Assembly (NCBI RefSeq): GCF_000720725.1
Contig: NZ_JOCQ01000033.1
Location: 18,132-82,131, forward strand
Direction: 5' to 3'
DNA: 64,000 bases
Origin: Streptomyces rimosus subsp. rimosus
Lineage (GTDB): Bacteria; Actinomycetota; Actinomycetes; Streptomycetales; Streptomycetaceae
In this document: piece after piece, positions 18,001 through 24,949 of the stretch
Layout: every line of letters starts with the position of its first letter
Numbering within the stretch: the stretch's first letter is position 1
The notes under the pieces: generated by a model
Database searches by the model: none
Told to the model about the DNA's origin: nothing
The model's input: the letters and a program-made list of their open reading frames with translations, nothing else
Program-made: the position numbers and the translations under genes

Positions 18001-19291
18001 CGACGGTCTTGGCGCGGTACTCCTTCGTGTCGTCCTTGGCGGCGCCCTTGAGCTGCTCGGCGGTGTCGTGCGCCTCACCGCGCAGCCGGTCCGCCTCCGC
18101 CTCGGCCTCCCGGCGGACCCGCTCGGCCTCCTCGGCGGCGGCCTTGGTGGTGGCCTTGGCGTCCTCCGACGCCTTGGTCAGCACCTCCTCGGCGGTCCGT
18201 GCGGCCTTCGCGAGCTGCGCGGCGGAGTCCTCCGCCGCCTTGGACCTGGCGGCCTCCTGCGCCTCGGCGACCAGCCGCTCGGCCTCCGTACGGGCGTCCG
18301 CGCGCAGTTGCTCGGCCTCCGCCTTGAGCGCGTCGGCCTCCTTCGTGGCCTCGGCGACCAGCCGGGCGATCTCCGCCTTGGCGGTCCGCAGCCGCTGCTC
18401 CTGGTCCGACTCGGCGGCCGACAGCCGCTTGGTGGCGCTCTCCTGCGCCTCGCTGACCAGCTTCTCGGCCTCGGCGCGGGCCTCGCGCAGCGCGCGGTCG
18501 GCCTCCTGCATCCGGGTCTCGGCGGTGCGCGTCAGCTCCGCGGCCTGCCGCCGCGCCTCCTCGGTCTCCGAACCGACGCTGGTACGCAGCTGCTCGGCCT
18601 GGTCCGTGGCCTCCTGGGCCTGGGTGGAGGCGGCGTTCAGCAGCCGCTCGGCGTCCGTACGGGCGCGCCGCAGGATCGCCTCGGCCTCGGCGCGGGCCTG
18701 CTCGGCCTCGCTGCCCAGCCGCGCGCGGGTCTGCTCGGCCAGCCGCTGCGCCTCGGCGCGGGCGGCGGCCAGCGCCTGCTCGGACTCGGCGCGGGTCTCG
18801 TCCATCAGGCGGCGCGCCTGCGCCTCCGTACGGGAGCGCAGCTGCTCCGCCCACGCCACGTTCTCGTTGACGTGCGACTCGACGGTCTGGCGGCGCTCGT
18901 TCAGCTCCTCGTCCAGCCGGCGGCGCCGCTCGACCGCCTCGGTGTGCAGGTCGGCCTCCATGCGCGCCTGGCGCTCGGCCTGCTCCTGCAGCAGCCGCTG
19001 CGTCTGGGCGCGCGCCTCGCGCACCTCGCGCTCGGCGTCCGTACGCAACTGGTCGGCCTGGATCTGGGCGTTGCGCAGCAGCTGCTCGGCCTGATGGCTG
19101 ACGTTGTCGTAAGCGGGGCGGGACGCGATGGTGCGCCGCGCCTCATGGAGCTTGGCTCGCAGCACCTCGACCTGGTAGCCGAGGTCGTCGGCGTGCTGGA
19201 CCGCCTTGTCCCGCTCTGTCTTCAGCCGCTCCATCTCGGCCTCGAACTGCGAGAGGTGGTCGTCAGCCTCGTAGCGGTCGTTGCCCCGCAC
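15047..19291 (-). CDS. scy: Polarity scaffold coiled-coil protein Scy
   Basis: Scy is the giant coiled-coil scaffold of the streptomycete tip-organising centre, recruiting DivIVA, FilP and chromosome-segregation partners to establish new growth poles. The predicted protein has 1414 residues; I recall about 1326 for S. coelicolor, so this version may carry extra repeats. After an N-terminal DivIVA-like segment (ADDHLSQFEAEMERLKTERD) nearly everything is coiled coil made of long Ala/Glu/Arg repeats; the family is known for 51-residue units mixing heptads and hendecads, and repeated phrases such as EAADRLRAEA and AEQADxLI recur throughout. The C-terminus (about 1360-1414) returns to a DivIVA-like RRKDINAEISRVQDVLEAL. 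The start is GTG 19291. It is followed by filP. Confidence 0.93.
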   Translation of the reverse strand: MRGNDRYEADDHLSQFEAEMERLKTERDKAVQHADDLGYQVEVLRAKLHEARRTIASRPAYDNVSHQAEQLLRNAQIQADQLRTDAEREVREARAQTQRLLQEQAERQARMEADLHTEAVERRRRLDEELNERRQTVESHVNENVAWAEQLRSRTEAQARRLMDETRAESEQALAAARAEAQRLAEQTRARLGSEAEQARAEAEAILRRARTDAERLLNAASTQAQEATDQAEQLRTSVGSETEEARRQAAELTRTAETRMQEADRALREARAEAEKLVSEAQESATKRLSAAESDQEQRLRTAKAEIARLVAEATKEADALKAEAEQLRADARTEAERLVAEAQEAARSKAAEDSAAQLAKAARTAEEVLTKASEDAKATTKAAAEEAERVRREAEAEADRLRGEAHDTAEQLKGAAKDDTKEYRAKTVELQEEARRLRGEAEQLRAEAVDEGDRIRAEARREAVQQIEDAAATAEELLAKAKSDAEETRSGAGAESERIRTEAIERATALRKQAEEVLERAREEAEELRGESEEAAAALKAEAEEAARQLRAEAEEAAAERRTEAQEELDRLQAEAAEKVAAAEEALHDARGEAEKLRREAQEEAAKLKAESAERLRTLQQQAEEEAERLRSEAATDASAARAEGEAVAVRLRGDAAAEAERLKTEAQETADRVRAEAAAAAERTGAEAAEALAAAQEEAARRRREAEQLLGEAREESHQERTAAREQSEELLASARTRVAEAQEEAERLVEEAERRAAELVAAAEQTAQQVRDAVAGLHEQAEEEITGLRSAAEHAAERTRTEAQEEADRVRADAYAERERAAEDASRTRHEAQEEAEAAKALADRTVAEAIAEADRLRAEADSTLDEAREAAGKARTDAAEQADSLIAEATAQAEKMVADASAKAQQLRTDASDALASAEQDANRARAEARNDANRMRSDAAEQVDQLLTEARAEAERIVTEATELTSSAQDDADRTVREGREAAERLRAEGEQRAAELVAEATAEAERLRTEAAEALETARREAERTGDEAREAANKTRSDAAEQADTLISEAGSEAERLRADAAETVAGAERDADRTRADAREQADRMIAEATAEADRLRAEAADTVTSAQEHATRTRAESERIKEDAEAEADRLRTEALEESEQTVDAARKDAAQRRADAAEQADQLIAKAQEEALKAATAAEEQADTMVGAARKEAERIVAEATAEGNGFVEKARTDADTLLSEARGDATAIRERAEELRTRIEGEVEELHERARRESAETMKNAGERVDKLIAQATQQQAEAEEKAKRMVSDASSEASKVRIAAVKKAEGLLKEAEQKKAEAVRESERMRTEARAEAERIVEEGKRELEVLVRRRKDINAEISRVQDVLEALESFEAPSNGGGKEGAKAAAGAGATRSSGKQSEG

Positions 19292-19491
19292 TGCGCGGTC
19301 CCATCCGTCCCCTGGTCATGGTGGCGGCCGGCTCCCATCTGCTCGTGCGCAGCCCGAAATGCCTCGTGCGGGACGCGTACTGGAGCTGACCCTTCCGAAG
19401 AAATGGTGTCAGATCATCGGCGGAGTGTGGACCGAGCCCCGACCCGGCCCCCGGCCGAAGGTGCACTCTACCGGCCGGGGAAGGGAAAAGG

Positions 19492-19974
19492 TCAGTGCTC
19501 TGTCGTGGAGGGAGACGTGGAGGAGGGGGCGGCAGTTCCGCCGGGGCCTCCGTGGGGCGCCGCGGTGACCAGTTCGGTCAGCACGCCGTGGCAGTCCTTG
19601 GGGTGCAGAAAGGTGATCCGCGACCCCATCGAGCCCACCCGCGGCTCCTCGTAGAGCACCCGCACGCCCTTGCCCCGGATGGCCTCGGAGTCCCCGTCCA
19701 CGTCCGCCGTACCAAAGGCGATGTGGTGCACCCCCTCGCCGTTCTTGGCGAGCCACTTGCCCACCGCGGAGTCCTCCCGGATCGGTTCCAGGAGCTGAAG
19801 ATACGAGGCGCCGCCGTCCGACGTATCGTTGATCTTCAGCATGGCCTCGCGGACGCCCTGTTCCTCGTTGACCTCGCTGTGGAACACCTCGAAGCCGTAC
19901 GTGGCACGGTAGAACTCGACGGTCGTGTCGAGGTCCTTGCAGGCGATCCCGATGTGGTCGATTCGCGTCAGCAT
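19492..19974 (-). CDS. mce: Methylmalonyl-CoA epimerase
   Basis: Interconverts (2R)- and (2S)-methylmalonyl-CoA, linking propionyl-CoA carboxylase to methylmalonyl-CoA mutase and supplying polyketide extender units. The 160-residue protein is a vicinal-oxygen-chelate fold with metal ligands visible as H7 (RIDHIGIAC), Q60 (SYLQLLEP), H84 (VHHIAFG) and E134 (LTELV). The last 20 residues are a Ser/Thr/Pro tail. The start is uncertain: ATG 19974 gives the normal N-terminus MLTRIDHIGIAC, but GGAGG sits only one base before it, too close to act as a normal ribosome binding site. A TTGCGT/TGCACT pair upstream would allow a leaderless mRNA. It is divergent from the thiolase gene and upstream of scy. 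Confidence 0.93.
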   Translation of the reverse strand: MLTRIDHIGIACKDLDTTVEFYRATYGFEVFHSEVNEEQGVREAMLKINDTSDGGASYLQLLEPIREDSAVGKWLAKNGEGVHHIAFGTADVDGDSEAIRGKGVRVLYEEPRVGSMGSRITFLHPKDCHGVLTELVTAAPHGGPGGTAAPSSTSPSTTEH

Positions 19975-20111
19975 GCCTCCAGTGCACCGCCCGCACGCGT
20001 GGTTACGCAACGTGCGCGCGATCACACCCGCAGCCCGGTGACCCGGCGCCTACCCCTCAGTACATTGACGGGAACCCTCGTTAACCTCCCTGTACAGGAA
20101 GGGCCGCGCTG

Positions 20112-21323
20112 ATGTCGACAGCGAACGGTACGTCCAGCACCACCTCCGTGATCGTCGCGGGCGCCCGGACCCCCATGGGCCGCCTGCTGGGATCCCTGCG
20201 CAGCTTCTCCGGCGCCGACCTGGGGGGCGTGGCCATCAAGGCCGCGCTGGACCGGGCGGGCATCGGCGGCGACCAGGTGCAGTACGTGATCATGGGCCAG
20301 GTGCTCCAGGCCGGCGCGGGCCAGATCCCCGCCCGCCAGGCCGCCGTCAAGGCCGGCATCCCGATGAGCGTCCCGGCCCTGACCGTGAACAAGGTCTGCC
20401 TCTCCGGCCTGGACGCCATCGCGCTCGCCGACCAGCTGATCCGCGCCGGCGAGTTCGACGTGGTCGTCGCCGGCGGCCAGGAGTCCATGACCAACGCGCC
20501 CCACCTGCTGCCCAAGTCCCGCGAGGGCTTCAAGTACGGCGCCGTCGAGATGCTCGACTCGATGGCCCACGACGGCCTCACCGACGCGTACGAGAACATC
20601 GCGATGGGCGCGTCCACCGAGAAGCACAACACCCGCCTGGGCATCGGCCGCGCCGAGCAGGACGAGATCGCCGCCCGCTCCCACCAGCGCGCCGCCGCCG
20701 CCCAGAAGAACGGCCTCTTCGAGGCGGAGATCACCCCCGTGGAGATCCCGCAGCGCAAGGGCGAGCCGGTCGTCTTCAGCAAGGACGAGGGCATCCGCGG
20801 CGAGACCACCACCGAGACCCTGGCCAAGCTGCGCCCCGCCTTCGCCAAGGACGGCACCATCACCGCCGGCACGTCCTCGCAGATCTCCGACGGCGCCGCC
20901 GCGGTGGTCGTCATGAGCAAGGCCAAGGCCGAGGAACTGGGCCTGGACTGGATCGCCGAGATCGGCGCCCACGGCAACGTGGCGGGCCCGGACAACTCCC
21001 TCCAGTCCCAGCCGAGCAACGCGATCCGGCACGCTCTGGGCAAGTCCGGCCTCTCGGTCGAGGATCTTGACCTGATCGAGATCAACGAGGCGTTCGCCGC
21101 GGTGGCCGTGCAGTCAATGAAGGACCTCGGGGTGTCGCCGGAAAAGGTGAACGTCAACGGCGGCGCCATCGCGCTCGGTCACCCGATCGGCATGTCCGGC
21201 GCCCGCATCGTCCTCCACCTCGCCCTGGAGCTGCGCCGGCGCGGCGGCGGCGTGGGCGCGGCGGCCCTGTGCGGCGGCGGTGGCCAGGGCGACGCGCTGA
21301 TCATCCGCGTACCGGGCAAGTAA
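20112..21323 (+). CDS. Acetyl-CoA C-acetyltransferase (thiolase)
   Basis: Condenses two acetyl-CoA to acetoacetyl-CoA or runs in reverse in the cytosol. The 403-residue length is typical of biosynthetic thiolases. The acyl-accepting cysteine is C96 in NKVCLSGL; the catalytic histidine is in ALGHPIGMSGAR and the second cysteine in AALCGGGGQGD. The ATG 20112 has an AGGAAGG ribosome binding site nine bases upstream. It lies 27 bases before meaB with no terminator between, so the two form an operon. Together with the dehydrogenase at 1717, it makes the C4 acyl-CoA pool that IcmA and methylmalonyl-CoA enzymes act on. The symbols atoB, phaA and thlA are used for relatives; I leave it unnamed. Confidence 0.95.
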   Translation: MSTANGTSSTTSVIVAGARTPMGRLLGSLRSFSGADLGGVAIKAALDRAGIGGDQVQYVIMGQVLQAGAGQIPARQAAVKAGIPMSVPALTVNKVCLSGLDAIALADQLIRAGEFDVVVAGGQESMTNAPHLLPKSREGFKYGAVEMLDSMAHDGLTDAYENIAMGASTEKHNTRLGIGRAEQDEIAARSHQRAAAAQKNGLFEAEITPVEIPQRKGEPVVFSKDEGIRGETTTETLAKLRPAFAKDGTITAGTSSQISDGAAAVVVMSKAKAEELGLDWIAEIGAHGNVAGPDNSLQSQPSNAIRHALGKSGLSVEDLDLIEINEAFAAVAVQSMKDLGVSPEKVNVNGGAIALGHPIGMSGARIVLHLALELRRRGGGVGAAALCGGGGQGDALIIRVPGK

Positions 21324-21350
21324 GCCAACCGAACCGGGAGGAACTGGGCA

Positions 21351-22319
21351 GTGGTGGACGTCCCCGAACTGGTGGAACAGGCACGACAGGGCCGGCCAAG
21401 GGCCGTGGCCCGGCTGATCTCGCTGGTGGAGGGGGCGTCCCCGCAACTGCGCGAAGTGATGGCGGCCCTGGCCCCCCTGGCCGGCCAGGCGTACGTGGTG
21501 GGCCTGACCGGCTCCCCCGGTGTAGGCAAATCAACCTCCACCTCCGCCCTGGTCACCGCCTACCGCCGAGCGGGCAAACGGGTCGGCGTCCTCGCCGTCG
21601 ACCCGTCCTCCCCCTTCTCCGGCGGAGCCCTCCTCGGCGACCGCGTCCGCATGTCGGAACACGCCTCCGACCCCGGCGTGTACATCCGCTCCATGGCCAC
21701 CCGAGGCCACCTGGGCGGCCTGGCGTGGGCCGCCCCCCAGGCGATCCGCGTCCTGGACGCGGCAGGCTGCGACGTGATCCTGGTGGAGACGGTCGGCGTC
21801 GGCCAGTCCGAGGTGGACATCGCCTCCCAGGCCGACACCACCGTGGTCCTCCTCGCCCCCGGCATGGGCGACGGCATCCAGGCCGCCAAGGCCGGAATCC
21901 TGGAGATCGGCGACGTCTACGTGGTCAACAAGGCCGACCGCGACGGCGCCGACGCCACGGCCCGCGAGCTCAACCACATGCTCGGCCTGGGCGAGGCCCG
22001 AGCCCCCGGCGACTGGCGCCCCCCGATCGTCAAAACGGTCGCGGCCCGCGCCCAGGGCACCGACGAACTCGTAGAAGCCCTGGAAAAGCACCGCGCCTGG
22101 ACCGAGGAGCACGGCGTCCTCGCAGAACGCCGCCGCACCCGAGCAGCACGCGAGGTCGAGACCATCGCCGTAACCCAACTACGGGAACGCATCGGCGACC
22201 TACGGGGCGACCGCCGCCTGTCCGTACTGGCGGAGCGCATCGTGGCGGGCGAACTGGACCCGTACGCGGCGGCGGACGAATTGGTTGCGGGGCTCACGGG
22301 GGAGGAGACGGCGGGCTAG
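21351..22319 (+). CDS. meaB: MeaB-type G-protein chaperone of B12-dependent acyl-CoA mutases
   Basis: A 322-residue SIMIBI-class GTPase that loads intact adenosylcobalamin into methylmalonyl-CoA-type mutases and protects them from inactivation. The P-loop GSPGVGKS is at residues 54-61, and the family markers VDPSSPFSGGALLGDRVRM, ETVGVGQSEVDI and NKADRDGA are all present. The start is GTG 21351, six bases after GGGAGGAAC. It is co-transcribed with the thiolase and lies near the epimerase. The window's only mutase large subunit is IcmA at 33594, so IcmA is one likely client, with methylmalonyl-CoA mutase elsewhere. Confidence 0.93.
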   Translation: MVDVPELVEQARQGRPRAVARLISLVEGASPQLREVMAALAPLAGQAYVVGLTGSPGVGKSTSTSALVTAYRRAGKRVGVLAVDPSSPFSGGALLGDRVRMSEHASDPGVYIRSMATRGHLGGLAWAAPQAIRVLDAAGCDVILVETVGVGQSEVDIASQADTTVVLLAPGMGDGIQAAKAGILEIGDVYVVNKADRDGADATARELNHMLGLGEARAPGDWRPPIVKTVAARAQGTDELVEALEKHRAWTEEHGVLAERRRTRAAREVETIAVTQLRERIGDLRGDRRLSVLAERIVAGELDPYAAADELVAGLTGEETAG

Positions 22320-22468
22320 AGGCCAGCTGGGGCCTGTAAAGACCCCAGCCACGGCGGCGGGATAGTCGCCCACGGAGCGGCTCGGGGACATACAGGGGTC
22401 TCCCCGCAGGCGACCGAGGCCCCGGTCGCGAATGACCATAAGGTCGCGTCCCCGGCAACGTGGGGGTC

Positions 22469-22491
22469 CCCCCGGCCGGAGGCTGGGGGAG
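22469..22491. repeat. Dispersed GC-rich repeat, copy 2
   Basis: Identical over 23 bp to 3367-3389 and preceded by GGGGGT, so it folds as GGGGGT/CCCCC with the outer GGGGGAG. It lies in the 242-base gap 22320-22561 between the convergent meaB and DUF2268 genes. Apart from this element and a small CTGGGG/CCCCAG hairpin at about 22554-22571 spanning the DUF2268 stop, I see nothing coding in the gap. Confidence 0.6.
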
Positions 22492-22561
22492 AGTGACCCC
22501 TGTGTGGCCCCGAGCCCCACCCACCGGACCGACCGCGCAGAACGCGCACCCCCACTGGGGC

Positions 22562-23446
22562 TCACGCCCCAGAAACCACCCCCGCACTCCTCAAGACCTC
22601 CCGAGCCGACAAGCCCACACTCTCCGCCGCACTCATCCCCGAAGCAGCCAGATGCGCACCCGCGATGCGCAGCCCCACCGCATACCCGGCGTTGTCCGGC
22701 AGCCCGACCGGCGTGAGCCCCATGCGTCGCGCAGTGGCGTCCCCATACACATACGGCGGCAAATTCGGCATCCCGGCCACATCAATCGCGCCGGCGACCT
22801 TCTCGTACGCGGCATCCAGCTCCGCACCGGAAACCCCCGTGGCCCAGGGCCCCATCGCCTCCGCTCCCGCCAGCTCCCGCACGAACGCCTCCGCCAGCCC
22901 CTCCGCCACGACCTGCTCACCGACCGTGACCGCCACCGGGTCCCAGACCACATTCGCGTAGCGGACGTTGTGGTGCAGCTCGTGCGCCGCGGAATGTCCG
23001 ATCTTCGCCAGGCTGACCTCGGTGGGCCACATCGTCAGATGGATCGCTCCCGGGAACCCGCCCAGCCCGGTGTACCCGGCATTGCGTATCAGCAGGTCGT
23101 CGTCCGGATCACCGAGCACCAGCACCACATGCACCGTGTCGGCGGCCCGGAGCCCCGACGCGACGACGGGCCGCAGCCGCTCCCACGCCGCACCGAGCTG
23201 TTCCTCCACCCGTTCCCACACCCGCGCGCCCTGCATCCGCTCCAGAGCGGCCAGGTAGCGCGGATCCTCCCGGTCGATCCGGAAGCCGCAGCCCATCTCG
23301 TGCATCTGCATCAGATCCACGCCCGCGACGGACATCGCGTCCCGCAGCGGACCGAGCATTTCCCGTAGAGCATCCGGCCGCTCCTCCAGCGGACGCCGGA
23401 GGAGCTCGGCCATGGCGGACGCCGTGTCATGCACAACAATCTTCAT
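22562..23446 (-). CDS. DUF2268-type putative zinc-dependent protease
   Basis: A 294-residue soluble protein. The core HSAAHELHHNVRYAN carries a gluzincin-like HExxH motif (H155, E156, H159), and E182 in VVAEGLAEAF is a good candidate for the third zinc ligand, so it may be a metallopeptidase. No signal peptide or membrane segment is visible, so it probably acts in the cytoplasm. The ATG 23446 has no ribosome binding site. A -10 box TACCGT ends eight bases before it, making a leaderless mRNA the best explanation. That promoter has the 19-bp spacer and palindrome of MerR-activated promoters. The substrate is unknown. Confidence 0.82.
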   Translation of the reverse strand: MKIVVHDTASAMAELLRRPLEERPDALREMLGPLRDAMSVAGVDLMQMHEMGCGFRIDREDPRYLAALERMQGARVWERVEEQLGAAWERLRPVVASGLRAADTVHVVLVLGDPDDDLLIRNAGYTGLGGFPGAIHLTMWPTEVSLAKIGHSAAHELHHNVRYANVVWDPVAVTVGEQVVAEGLAEAFVRELAGAEAMGPWATGVSGAELDAAYEKVAGAIDVAGMPNLPPYVYGDATARRMGLTPVGLPDNAGYAVGLRIAGAHLAASGMSAAESVGLSAREVLRSAGVVSGA

Positions 23447-23454
23447 GACGCGGG

Positions 23455-23485
23455 ACGGTAGAGCCTCACGCTGCGTGAGGCTCAA
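23455..23485 (-). promoter_or_regulatory. tipA-like MerR-family promoter and operator
   Basis: On the minus strand the -35 box TTGAGC (23485-23480) and -10 box TACCGT (23460-23455) are separated by exactly 19 bp. The spacer and its edges hold a perfect 11-1-11 inverted repeat (23461-23483) with core CCTCACGCAGCGTGAGG. MerR-family activators work on promoters with 19-20-bp spacers carrying such palindromes. The thiostrepton-induced tipA promoter, as I remember it, has CCTCACGTCACGTGAGG with the same 8-1-8 layout and 19-bp spacer. No merR-type gene is in the window, so the regulator is encoded elsewhere. Confidence 0.85.
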
Positions 23486-23513
23486 GCCGCGACATCACGA
23501 GAACCGCGAACCC

Positions 23514-24158
23514 TCAGTCGTCGGCGCCATCGGCGTCACCGTCCCGCGGCGCCACCGACACCTTCCCCGTACGCGGGTCGACGTCCAGCTTGTGCTCCTT
23601 GCCGTCCTTGGTGACGGTCTCCACCTCCCAGACGGCAGAGGCCCGGTGGTCATCGTCCAGATCCACGGAGGTCACCGTCCCGTACGAAGCGGCGGCCTTC
23701 TCAGCGGCCGCCACCGCACCCACGGAGGCCCCCTTCAGCTCGGCACGCGCACGGGTGGCACCACCATCGTCGTCACCCTCGTGCTCCAGGTGCTGATCCA
23801 GCACCTTCGCGTTGCCCGCGTCGAGCGTCACCTCGTGCCACTTGCCGTCCTTGCCGAGCACGTCCACCTCCCAGACCAGTCCGGGCCGGTCCTGGTCGAG
23901 GTCGATGCCGGTGACCGTGCCGGGGGTGGCCTTCAGCGCGGCCGCCGCGGCCTGCGGAGCGGAGACGGAGGCGGCCTTGGCCTCTCGCGCATCCTCGTTC
24001 ACGCCGTCGTCCGGCACGCTGACACTGGACCGCGGCGCGGACGACGCGGACGACGGTCCCGACGCCCCGGAGCCGCCGCTGAAGGCGACGGCGGTAGCGG
24101 TCCCCCCGCCGATCAGCGCGGCCGCGGCAACGGTGGCAATGACGATGTTGCGCTTCAT
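23514..24158 (-). CDS. Secreted protein with two PepSY domains
   Basis: A 214-residue exported protein. A signal peptide occupies about residues 1-27 (MKRNIVIATVAAAALIGGG), followed by a Ser/Ala-rich linker and two PepSY repeats: PGTVTGIDLDQDRPGLVWEV..DGKWHEVTLD and YGTVTSVDLDDDHRASAVWEV..DGKEHKLDVD. PepSY domains are thought to inhibit or sense secreted proteases at the cell surface. The ATG 24158 follows GGGGAG. It is divergent from a two-component operon with response-regulator-type repeats between them, so it is probably a target of that system, an arrangement common in streptomycetes. Confidence 0.87.
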   Translation of the reverse strand: MKRNIVIATVAAAALIGGGTATAVAFSGGSGASGPSSASSAPRSSVSVPDDGVNEDAREAKAASVSAPQAAAAALKATPGTVTGIDLDQDRPGLVWEVDVLGKDGKWHEVTLDAGNAKVLDQHLEHEGDDDGGATRARAELKGASVGAVAAAEKAAASYGTVTSVDLDDDHRASAVWEVETVTKDGKEHKLDVDPRTGKVSVAPRDGDADGADD

Positions 24159-24224
24159 ATCGGTGTCTCCCCGATCCATGAGGTGAGGTCGTGCTCGATG
24201 ACGTGATCCACCGTCGCGCAGCCG

Positions 24225-24265
24225 ACCTGAAGCCAACCTGAAGCCACCTGAAGCCCCCTTCAGGT
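24225..24265. promoter_or_regulatory. Direct-repeat operator between PepSY gene and two-component operon
   Basis: ACCTGAAGCC occurs three times in tandem, at 24225-24234, 24236-24245 and 24246-24255 (11- and 10-bp steps). An inverted CTTCAGGT follows at 24258-24265. OmpR/PhoB-type regulators bind 10-11-bp-spaced direct repeats, so this is most likely the binding site of the response regulator that starts at 24287, controlling both itself and the PepSY gene. Confidence 0.75.
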
Positions 24266-24286
24266 GAGCAATGACATCGTGGGCGC

Positions 24287-24949
24287 ATGCGCCTGTTGAT
24301 CGTGGAGGACGAGAAGCGACTGGCCCGGTCCCTGGCGGGGGGACTGCGGGCCGAGGGATACGCGGTCGACGTGGTGCACGACGGCCTGGAAGGCCTGCAC
24401 CGGGCGGGCGAGGGCACGTACGACCTGGTGATCCTGGACATCATGCTGCCGGGGATGAACGGCTACCGCGTGTGCGGCGCCCTGCGCGCGGCGGGCAACG
24501 ACGTACCGGTGCTGATGCTGACGGCCAAGGACGGCGAGTACGACGAGGCCGAAGGGCTGGACACCGGCGCGGACGACTACCTGACGAAGCCGTTCTCGTA
24601 CGTCGTGCTGATGGCCCGCGTGAAGGCGCTGCTGCGCCGGCGCGGGCGGTCGGCACTGCCCGTACTGCGCGTGGGGGAGCTGAGCATCGACCAGGGCGCG
24701 CACCGGGTGGAGCGCGACGGCGCGGAGGTGACGCTGACCGCCAAGGAGTTCGCCGTACTGGAGCAACTGGCGCTGCGCGCGGGAGAGGTGGTGTCCAAGG
24801 CGGAGATCCTGGAGCACGTGTGGGACTTCGCGTACGAGGGCGACAACAACATCGTCGAGGTGTACGTGAGCGCGCTGCGCCGCAAGCTGGGCGCCGCGGC
24901 GATCCAGACGGTACGCGGCGCCGGATACCGGCTGGCATCCGATGCGTAG
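24287..24949 (+). CDS. OmpR-family response regulator
   Basis: A 220-residue regulator: receiver domain with acidic pocket VEDE, phospho-acceptor D51 (VILDIMLPGMNG) and switch lysine in LTKPFS. A winged-helix DNA-binding domain follows (LTAKEFAVLEQLALRAGEVVSKAEILEHVW, shown as two parts LTAKEFAVLEQLA and VSKAEILEHVW), ending TVRGAGYRLA. The start is ATG 24287; the ribosome binding site is weak. The kinase gene overlaps its 3' end by eight bases. By position it corresponds to the system I recall as RapA1/RapA2 (SCO5403/5404), reported to influence antibiotic production in S. coelicolor; that link is by memory of synteny only. Confidence 0.92.
   Translation: MRLLIVEDEKRLARSLAGGLRAEGYAVDVVHDGLEGLHRAGEGTYDLVILDIMLPGMNGYRVCGALRAAGNDVPVLMLTAKDGEYDEAEGLDTGADDYLTKPFSYVVLMARVKALLRRRGRSALPVLRVGELSIDQGAHRVERDGAEVTLTAKEFAVLEQLALRAGEVVSKAEILEHVWDFAYEGDNNIVEVYVSALRRKLGAAAIQTVRGAGYRLASDA

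Noticed and set aside
14993..19654. Very long open frame (about 1550 codons) on the plus strand opposite scy
   Set aside because: It is the antisense shadow of a GC-rich coiled-coil gene. Its translation is Leu/Gly/Arg-rich with no recognisable domain, while the minus strand encodes a clear Scy.
22320..22561. Possible small gene or riboswitch between meaB and DUF2268
   Set aside because: Only the dispersed repeat and short hairpins are seen. A cobalamin riboswitch was considered because meaB is B12-linked, but no B12-box sequence is visible and the site is downstream of both genes.
23447..23485. Upstream TTG start (MSLTQREALPSRV) for the DUF2268 gene
   Set aside because: It would place the coding start inside the -35 box and make the palindrome coding.
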